From contig VCMS01000022.1 in NCBI GenBank assembly GCA_022539475.1, positions 728,237 to 792,236 on the forward strand: DNA of 64,000 nucleotides, written 5' to 3'. The position numbers were made by a program, and so were the translations under genes. The DNA comes from Gracilaria domingensis (Eukaryota; Rhodophyta; Florideophyceae; Gracilariales; Gracilariaceae). Below the pieces are notes generated by a model. The model was not told the origin of the DNA. It did not search any database and saw only the letters and a program-made list of their open reading frames with translations. Shown piece by piece: positions 58,544 to 64,000 of the stretch. The stretch's first letter is position 1, and the number at the start of each line of letters is the position of its first letter.

Positions 58544-59701
58544 TTAGGGCGACACGTGTGCCGCGCTCACGCGTGGACACGCCACGCGCTCGGCGGAGCG
58601 TACGTCACTGACCACGCCCACGTCGGCGGCGCGTGTGTCGGCGGCCGCGCGCGCGCCATCGGCAAAGCGCACGCTCTTCGGCGCGGGCGCGGCGCCCGCG
58701 CCCGCGCCCGCGCCCGAGTCCGTCGGCGCGAGCGCGTCGTGCTCGCGCTCCTCGAGCAGCAGCAGCTGCTGGTTGAGCTGGCGCACGCGATCGGCTGTCT
58801 TCCGTCGCCTCACGCTCGAGCGGCGCTGCTCGGTCATCACGCGCATCAAATACGTCTGCAACGCGTCACACAGCGCGGCGCATGCGTCATTGCTCGCCAT
58901 GCGCATGTCAATTAAGTGCCGGGTTACTTGTAGTGCCTCTTGCGCGATATCGCCACTCAGCTGTGATTTTGCGCGGTAAACTCGTGAAACGGCCAACTCA
59001 ATGGCGTGCCACAGCGTCTGCAGGTCGCGCTTCACCACCAGTTGAACCTGCTTGACGCAGCCGTAGCCGCTGCCCGAGTGTGCGCACTGCGCAACACTGC
59101 GCAGCACGTCTTCTGCGCATTGTACCGTGTACAAGCCAACTGCCAGCAAGTGCACAACGCTGACCACGTCGCCGTGCTGCAGCATTCGTACCACGTCGTT
59201 GCAGTCGCCTTCCCCAACGCGCATCACCACATGCCGCATGTTGACGAGCTGCAACAGGTACCTCGAAAACGTCTTGACCACCACGGAAACATCATGTCGT
59301 CCATCGCCATCCACAAACGGTGCCTTATCCAGCACAAAGCGTTGCTCATACACGCTTTGAAGCAAGCTGTCATTCAGCACCGAATCCTCCAGCACTCGAG
59401 CATACAGTAACAAGCACCGAATCACAACCAATCCATCGCTACGACCCATCGCCTCGTTGAGCCAACCCAACAAAATCAACGCACCGCTTCGGCCAAATCC
59501 CCACGCAAAATCGTGCCCGCAAGTGGCCACCTCCTTGAGAAACTTCACAATTGCATCCTGCCGCGCCGGTGCCAACTGCTCGTGGCGGGTGAACTCGCGG
59601 ACGGCCCTCCGGACGCGCAGCGACAAGAACAGCGAGCGCCGGCGAACAAGGCCGCCGCCGCCGCGCGCCGCCGCGCCGTCGGCACCGAGCTGCGCAGCCA
59701 T
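58544..59701 (-). CDS. Candidate ANTH-like adaptor protein
   Basis: 385 residues from ATG 59701 (MAAQLGADG); the frame is open upstream through GC-biased DNA but the composition there is not coding-like. The body (about 25-300) is all-helical. The order LNEAMGRSDGLVVIRCLLLYARVLED...VVKTFSRYLLQLVN, then VQLVVKRDLQTLWHAIELAV and ALQVTRHLIDMR, resembles the helical stack of ANTH (AP180/CALM) domains, which bind phosphoinositides in clathrin coats. The similarity is by eye and weak. No NPF or clathrin-box motif is obvious. A Gln/Leu/Glu helix (VRQLNQQLLLLEEREH) and an Ala-rich tail follow. Divergent from TIM23. Confidence 0.4.
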   Translation of the reverse strand: MAAQLGADGAAARGGGGLVRRRSLFLSLRVRRAVREFTRHEQLAPARQDAIVKFLKEVATCGHDFAWGFGRSGALILLGWLNEAMGRSDGLVVIRCLLLYARVLEDSVLNDSLLQSVYEQRFVLDKAPFVDGDGRHDVSVVVKTFSRYLLQLVNMRHVVMRVGEGDCNDVVRMLQHGDVVSVVHLLAVGLYTVQCAEDVLRSVAQCAHSGSGYGCVKQVQLVVKRDLQTLWHAIELAVSRVYRAKSQLSGDIAQEALQVTRHLIDMRMASNDACAALCDALQTYLMRVMTEQRRSSVRRRKTADRVRQLNQQLLLLEEREHDALAPTDSGAGAGAGAAPAPKSVRFADGARAAADTRAADVGVVSDVRSAERVACPRVSAAHVSP

Positions 59702-60093
59702 GGCGCGCGGATGGCTGCGAGAGGGGCGGCGCGGAATGTGACGGCGGCTCCAGATATGGTCTCGGCAGTGCACAAGTCGCCGCGCGACGGGCGGCATCCG
59801 CCGCCACGCCCAAAACAGCGCAGCTTTGAAAAGGGCGCCGCCGCGCGTCCCACGAGTCAACCCCCGTCGCGCGCGCGCATGTCGCGCGCGTGTAAGCCAC
59901 TTACAGCGCGCTGTCAGCCGGCGCCAATTGGAACTTTCCAGTGAAAGTTTGCGCGCGCTGTCGCACGTGTCGCGCGGTGAGCACGTCGGCGCCGCGCGAT
60001 GCACATCCGGCGCAGCGCGCGGCGGCGCCTCGCCGCGCGCGCCGCCGCGCCGAGCCGCGCCTTCCAACTCGGCGCCGCACGCGAGCTCAACAC
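59702..60093. other. GC-rich divergent promoter region of the ANTH-like candidate and TIM23
   Basis: 392 bp of very GC-rich sequence with no credible gene. CG-alternating segments occur around 59867-59890 and 60008-60055. No core promoter motif is evident. Confidence 0.4.
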
Positions 60094-60918
60094 ATGTCGT
60101 GGCTGTGGAGCTCCGCCCCGCCGCAGGGCGACGACGACAGCGGCGCGCCAACGCAGCACGCCTTCGACGCCGACTACTCGCAGCTGCACCGCGACCCCTA
60201 CGCCGCGTCTGGCGGACACTCCGCGGCGTCAGACGCGTTTGGCGACGCGTTTGATGATGACGGCGCAGGCGCCGCCGCGCCCTCCTTCGATGGCGCCGAC
60301 GCCTTGTCTGCAGCCCCGTTCGACCTCTACGGCCCGCAGACGCCGCAGTCCTCTGTCACGCCGTTCGACTTCACCGGCGTCTCGCGCATCGACCCCGGTA
60401 TTCTGAGCGCTCGCGGCGGCGGAGCCGGTGGCGCTGCAATGGGAGGTGCCGGTGCCGGTACCGAGTATGTCTTTGCGGAGGATTACGCCGCCACGAGGAA
60501 GAAGGGCTGGGGTGAACAACTCACATATCTGGCCGGCTGCTCTTACTTGGGTGGCGCCACGTTGGGCGGCCTGTACGGACTCAAGACTGCGCTGGCAGAG
60601 TCGTCTGGAAGACCGTTTCGGCTCAGATTGAACGCCATTCTGAACGGCGTGGGCAAACGAGGATCTTTGCTGGCTAATTCGGCAGGCGTGTTGGCGCTGG
60701 CCTTTTCGCTCACGGAGAGCGGCTTGTATACGTATCGAAGCGAGGATGATATGCTCAACTATGCGCTGGCTGGCGGTGTGGCTGGTGGTATGTTTAGGTC
60801 GACGGCTGGCGCGAGGGCCGCCGCCGTCAGCGGACTGGCTGGCGCTTTAGTTGCGGTGGGCGCCGTTTATTGCTCGCGGCGGGGATGGTATGGTCACCGA
60901 GTTCAGGGCATGTTGTAG
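60094..60918 (+). CDS. TIM23: Mitochondrial inner-membrane translocase subunit TIM23
   Basis: 274 residues from ATG 60094 (MSWLWSS). The first 130 residues are acidic and Gly/Ala/Pro-rich, the intermembrane-space part. FDFTGVSRIDPGILS resembles the segment preceding the membrane domain in Tim23. The Tim17/22/23 domain (about 145-265) has four hydrophobic helices with Gly-rich faces (YLGGATLGGLYGL, ANSAGVLALAF, ALAGGVAGGMFRSTAG) and the conserved loop LRLNAILNGVGKRGSLLANS, which is Tim23-specific. TIM23 forms the presequence translocase with Tim17 and Tim44. The 5' third has much higher GC than the 3' part because the GC island ends inside the gene. Confidence 0.92.
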   Translation: MSWLWSSAPPQGDDDSGAPTQHAFDADYSQLHRDPYAASGGHSAASDAFGDAFDDDGAGAAAPSFDGADALSAAPFDLYGPQTPQSSVTPFDFTGVSRIDPGILSARGGGAGGAAMGGAGAGTEYVFAEDYAATRKKGWGEQLTYLAGCSYLGGATLGGLYGLKTALAESSGRPFRLRLNAILNGVGKRGSLLANSAGVLALAFSLTESGLYTYRSEDDMLNYALAGGVAGGMFRSTAGARAAAVSGLAGALVAVGAVYCSRRGWYGHRVQGML

Positions 60919-61427
60919 CGTGCTATACACAAGTTAAACTTTTGCCGACAACAAGATGCCCCGTTTGTCTGGTCGAGGCCAAGTGCTTCACAGGTTAAGT
61001 TTAGTCCAATTTAGACTCCCCCGACCAGTTGAGTACAACAGCATAATTTATGCATTGCGGGCCAGATTTGGACATGGCGCTACTTGATTCAAGCATTGGA
61101 TTCCTCTGCAAACCGATTTCGATGATGGCAGCAAACCAAACGTAGAGCTTTCCCCTTGGTAGGTGAGGCAACTCTTTGATCTTTACTTCTAGCGGTCTCG
61201 AGTTGCAGTTCCATCTTCAGGCATCATGTTTCAAATGCGAGGACATGCAAAAACTGTTTCAACGGGATGAGTTCGGAAGTAGAATCTTGCGATCGTGGCC
61301 AGCGTAGACAGAAAGCGAGGAACATATCTATCATTCTTCGTCGCTGTATGGTCAGTTCCAAAGTGAAATTCGTGCTTGTCGAGAGAGCTGGTTTTGAGCA
61401 CTAAGCTAAGCTGCGTAAGTAGACGCG
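60919..61427. other. Convergent 3' spacer between TIM23 and NDUFAF2
   Basis: 509 bp of 3' flanks. Nothing gene-like or repetitive is seen; an open frame at 61231-61521 is intron and flank of NDUFAF2. Confidence 0.45.
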
Positions 61428-62125
61428 CTACGATGCTTTTCTGCGTAAAGGAGTGGGCGTCCAAGAACCAGGTTGAAAATCCTCCCCAGCCCCCTACAGC
61501 AGTGCACGAAAGAAGGAACATGTATAAAAGTCTTTGGCATTAGCAAAAGCGTGAAATCTTGACTCGCTTTGAGCGAGTTCGGAAGGATGCGTATCCTGTA
61601 CTTGAAGGAGTTCACACGTACCTGTGGTTCTTCCGCTGTGTTTCTTTCTGTCCTGCTTTCATTCATGTATTCCTCATTCGAGACTGGGACAATGCCAGGA
61701 TCGTAGTCAGTAGCAGCAGGCGACGCAGCTTTCGACAATCGCATCATGACTTTCTTTCGTCTCTTTGCTTCGGCTTCTGATGTTGACCGGGTTCTTGGAG
61801 CTCCGGAAAACTGCCGAAGGCGTTGCTTTTCGTCCTCCATCTCGATTACTGCCACACGCTGGGCGAGAACATGTTTGCGCAGCTCAGATTCTTGGATTTC
61901 TTCAATCGATGGGATTGTATCGCGTCTATTATGCAACCATGCCCACCATTCTACGGCCATTCGATCGGAGGAGTCCAGAATGTTGCTGTCTTTGTACTCG
62001 ACGTATCGGCGTTCAGGTTTTCCCTTTTCGATAAATTCCGAATAGAACAGGTGATGCTCATCCTCTCCTACCAACCTTCGCGACTTTAACCAGTCCAATG
62101 CCCTTGTTAAACGACTCCTCCACAT
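61428..62125 (-). CDS. NDUFAF2: Complex I assembly factor NDUFAF2 (mimitin/B17.2L), two exons
   Basis: Exon 1 is 62125-61622 and exon 2 is 61493-61428, giving 189 residues. The start MWRSRLTRALDWLKSRRLVGED fits the family. An upstream ATG in the same frame (62203) is separated by a TTTTTTACAG string, so the 26 residues before are doubtful. The core RRYVEYKDSNILDSSDRMAVEWWAWLHNRR, spanning about 40-70 (residues V-E-W-W-A-W-L diagnostic), identifies the NDUFA12/NDUFAF2 superfamily. The intron (128 nt) is GTACGT...TGTAG, phase 0. Exon 2 adds GEDFQPGSWTPTP, the family's C-terminal W-x-P motif, which confirms the splice. NDUFAF2 is a mitochondrial matrix chaperone that occupies the NDUFA12 site during complex I assembly. 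Reading through the intron gives an unrelated tail. Confidence 0.87.
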
Positions 62126-62544
62126 CCTGTAAAAAAGAAGAGTCTTTGAATAGGACTGTGTTTGCAGCAGTGGTTCGCAGTGCTCGTCTTTCAATCCATT
62201 CACTGCTCAATGCCTACAATAGCGCCTCCCAGAACTGACAGTTTTTAAAGCTACCCCTGTTTGAGAGATTGGGTAGACAGTTTAACAGAGTTGTGTTGCG
62301 AAGGTTGACGTTGTCATCCATAACAGATAACTTTCGCTGAGCAATGCGCTCAGGGTTTGAACAAAAACTGCTCTCAGCATTTACTGTACAGGGTACTTCA
62401 GCCAGCCAATGCGATCGAATCTACAAATTGACTCAAAAACGCGAGAGGCATTCAAAGAGCACAGCCTCCGCCGCTGCATCTCCGTCCGAGCTCATTGCCC
62501 CTTTCTGCGCTTTCGCCCACGCCCGCAAGCCCGCAACTTCAACA
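62126..62544. other. Divergent region between NDUFAF2 and GRXS16
   Basis: It holds the promoters and 5' UTRs of both genes. An in-frame ATG for GRXS16 at 62344 would add 67 residues that do not look like a targeting peptide. A pyrimidine tract ending TTTTTTACAG on the minus strand just before the NDUFAF2 start could be the acceptor of a 5' UTR intron. Confidence 0.4.
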
Positions 62545-63417
62545 ATGACTCCCGAAACAGCCGCATTCACCTTCTCTGTCCCCGTCACACCGTCAGTCCG
62601 CCCCACCATCGGCGCGCGAACAGCGCCCGCACGTGGGATACAATTCCATGCCCGCCGCAGTCGTCGCGCGACAATCGCTCCGCTCCGTGTGAGCGCTCAG
62701 CATTTCGGAAACGTAGAGGATTTGCCGGTAGAACGAATTCCAATGTCGTTGCCTGAGCTCCCTCAACACTGGTCAAGGCCAGGTGTTTACGGTATCTACA
62801 ACTCCCAGAACAGTTTACAATACGTCGCCGCCGTCGCCAACGTCCGCGACGCAATTGCAAATCATGTCCTCTTTGTAGGAGACGCAGATCGCTGTTATGC
62901 TGTACGGATGTTGACTGTGGACGATTTGCAACAAAAGGAGGCGCTCGGCGACCTTGCTGAGCAATGGGTCATAACGCACTCGCAGCATGGACCGGGTATT
63001 CCACCGGGTAATTCCGATGCGGCTCCGGAATGGCGTATGGAACGAAAGCCGGAGGATATTTATTTCAGCGATAACGCGCAGCTGGAAATGGTTGCCGGGG
63101 AGATTGAGGATATTATTCGTGATAATGACGTCGTGTTGTTCATGAAGGGCACCAGAAGAATGCCCAGATGTGGCTTCTCTGCAGCTGTTGTCGCCATGTT
63201 GCAGAGCATGACTGACGAATTTGTGTGCGTCGATTGTTTGAATGAGGAGAGGAATATGGGTTTGAGAGGCGCAATTAAGGAGTATTCCAAGTGGCCGACT
63301 ATTCCACAGCTCTATGTCAGGGGCGAGTTCGTGGGCGGCCATGATATTGTGCAGGACATGATGGGTAGCGGCGAGTTGCAGAGCATGTTGGAGATGGTCG
63401 CCGCGGAGAGACCCTAA
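62545..63417 (+). CDS. GRXS16: Plastid monothiol glutaredoxin fused to a GIY-YIG-like domain (GRXS16 type)
   Basis: 290 residues from ATG 62545, essentially the length of plant GRXS16, which supports this start over ATG 62344. The N terminus (MTPETAAFTFSVPVTPSVRP) has the aromatic, Ser/Thr/Pro-rich look of a red algal transit peptide. The GIY-YIG-like fold starts with RPGVYGIYNSQNSLQYVA (about 73-90), with a single Cys in ADRCYAVRML. The glutaredoxin domain (about 180-285) has the active site PRCGFS, the glutathione contacts WPTIPQLYV and the GGHDI segment. CGFS glutaredoxins bind [2Fe-2S] clusters with glutathione and pass them to plastid acceptors. In plants the N-terminal Cys can form a disulphide with the CGFS Cys; the Cys seen here is a candidate equivalent. 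It is 199 bp upstream of the ARP4-like gene. Confidence 0.92.
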   Translation: MTPETAAFTFSVPVTPSVRPTIGARTAPARGIQFHARRSRRATIAPLRVSAQHFGNVEDLPVERIPMSLPELPQHWSRPGVYGIYNSQNSLQYVAAVANVRDAIANHVLFVGDADRCYAVRMLTVDDLQQKEALGDLAEQWVITHSQHGPGIPPGNSDAAPEWRMERKPEDIYFSDNAQLEMVAGEIEDIIRDNDVVLFMKGTRRMPRCGFSAAVVAMLQSMTDEFVCVDCLNEERNMGLRGAIKEYSKWPTIPQLYVRGEFVGGHDIVQDMMGSGELQSMLEMVAAERP

Positions 63418-63616
63418 CTCTCGCACCGAGTGGGTGTTGCCGAAGCAAGAGATCTTTCTGCCAGTATCGTATCTAGATCCGAGGGTGGTCGCCGCGTGGC
63501 GTATTTTTTTTCCATAAACAAGAATAACCTTGCTGAGCACGCCGTCGTTCTTCGCCTCGTCCCTGCCTTGTTGCGCAAGCGCCGCGCAGCATCGCGCTTC
63601 CCCACCGCAGCGCATT

Positions 63617-64000
63617 ATGACGGCCGCAAAGACCGTTCTCGGCAGTGATGATGTACGCGCCATCGTCGCCGACTGCGGCACGTACAACCTTCGAATCGGC
63701 TCGTCTGGCCACGACACGCCGCGCGTCATCATTCCTAGCGCAGTCGGTCTTCCCCGTGAACCTACCGACGTCAAAATGACCGACGCTAACGTTCAATCAA
63801 ACCCAGTACAACCCAAGACAACCAACCCGTACATCGCCGGCGACGTGCTTATTAACGCCCCGAAACGCTTTCGTCAAATTGTTCCGTTGCATAACTTTGA
63901 TAACAATCAGATTGACATTAACTGGGATGCCATGGAAAAATGTTGGAGATCTTCTTTGCAATATCTGCAACTTGGAAATGATGCTCCGTTTCTTGTCGTG
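63617..64000 (+). CDS. Actin-related protein, ARP4/BAF53-like (5' part, runs off the window)
   Basis: ATG 63617 opens 128 codons up to the last base. The start (SDDVRAIVADCGTYNLRIGSSGHDTPRVIIPSAVG) is the actin-fold phosphate-1 region with the D-x-G-(x)n-G pattern shifted to D-C-G-T-Y, as in nuclear ARPs rather than actin. A divergent insert with KMTDANVQ follows, then QIDINWDAMEKCWRSSLQYLQLG, equivalent to the I-x-N-WDxME-x-W helix. ARP4-type proteins lie in INO80, SWR1/SRCAP, NuA4 and SWI/SNF complexes in the nucleus. The missing C-terminal two thirds prevents a firm choice among ARPs; the GGDEVGALV-like N-terminal layout favours ARP4. Confidence 0.75.
   Translation, partial: MTAAKTVLGSDDVRAIVADCGTYNLRIGSSGHDTPRVIIPSAVGLPREPTDVKMTDANVQSNPVQPKTTNPYIAGDVLINAPKRFRQIVPLHNFDNNQIDINWDAMEKCWRSSLQYLQLGNDAPFLVV

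Noticed and set aside
62815..63774. 319-codon minus-strand frame opposite GRXS16 and ARP4-like genes
   Set aside because: Antisense shadow; both plus-strand proteins carry unmistakable family motifs.
1..64000. CRISPR array, operon or bacterial defence system
   Set aside because: No spaced identical repeats of CRISPR type and no bacterial genes; the gene content is consistently eukaryotic nuclear.

Overview
The window is nuclear DNA of a eukaryote with a primary plastid, most probably a mesophilic red alga. The genes are eukaryotic: gamma-tubulin, Nup98, a Pumilio/PUF protein, condensin II CAP-D3, SF3A2, an ARP4-like actin-related protein, TIM23, a DNL zinc-finger protein and a complex I assembly factor. 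Several proteins have simple one-step plastid transit peptides: a GRXS16-type monothiol glutaredoxin, a TPM-domain lumenal protein, a TPR-like membrane protein and a coiled-coil membrane protein. Most genes lack introns. I could resolve introns only in ARL5 (two) and NDUFAF2 (one), and suspect one in a small gene near 16 kb. No rRNA, convincing tRNA, CRISPR array or intact transposon is visible. The red algal assignment is inference from gene content and architecture.

Layout. 1-3.4 kb: poorly coding DNA with a ladder of four unrelated perfect hairpins (1123-1283), a 30-bp direct repeat and an apparently frameshifted unknown gene. 3.4-16.2 kb: plastid TPR-like protein, membrane-anchored nucleoside hydrolase, DNL zinc finger, plastid coiled-coil protein, PUF protein, dolichol kinase. 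16.2-33.9 kb: a 2391-aa SET-domain methyltransferase divergent from Nup98, an eIF4B-like repeat protein, gamma-tubulin, a three-exon ARL5 GTPase, SF3A2. 33.9-37.8 kb: a gene desert holding a perfect 120-bp palindrome and other fold-back sequences. 37.8-43.9 kb: C2H2 protein, large coiled-coil protein, PUFA-type elongase, thylakoid TPM protein. 46-57.3 kb: a cluster of TUP1-type WD40 genes, all on the minus strand, interrupted by condensin II CAP-D3 on the plus strand. It comprises one full-length TUP1, two copies without the N-terminal domain and one decayed remnant. 58.5-64 kb: ANTH-like candidate, TIM23, NDUFAF2, GRXS16 and the start of an ARP4-like gene.

There is no operon logic. Genes sit in divergent and convergent pairs with spacers from about 60 bp to 4 kb. 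Three genome-level patterns stand out. (1) Spacers repeatedly carry unrelated, perfect, short-loop inverted repeats. (2) Long poly(dC) tracts lie on the sense strand upstream of or near the 5' ends of several genes (gamma-tubulin, coiled-coil protein, TUP1, PUF). (3) GC-rich islands rich in alternating CG occur at about 13.4-14.7, 37.8-38.6, 45.6-46.2 and 57.7-60.4 kb, irrespective of gene orientation. Several reading-frame breaks fall in or near homopolymer runs, so some may be assembly indels rather than biology.
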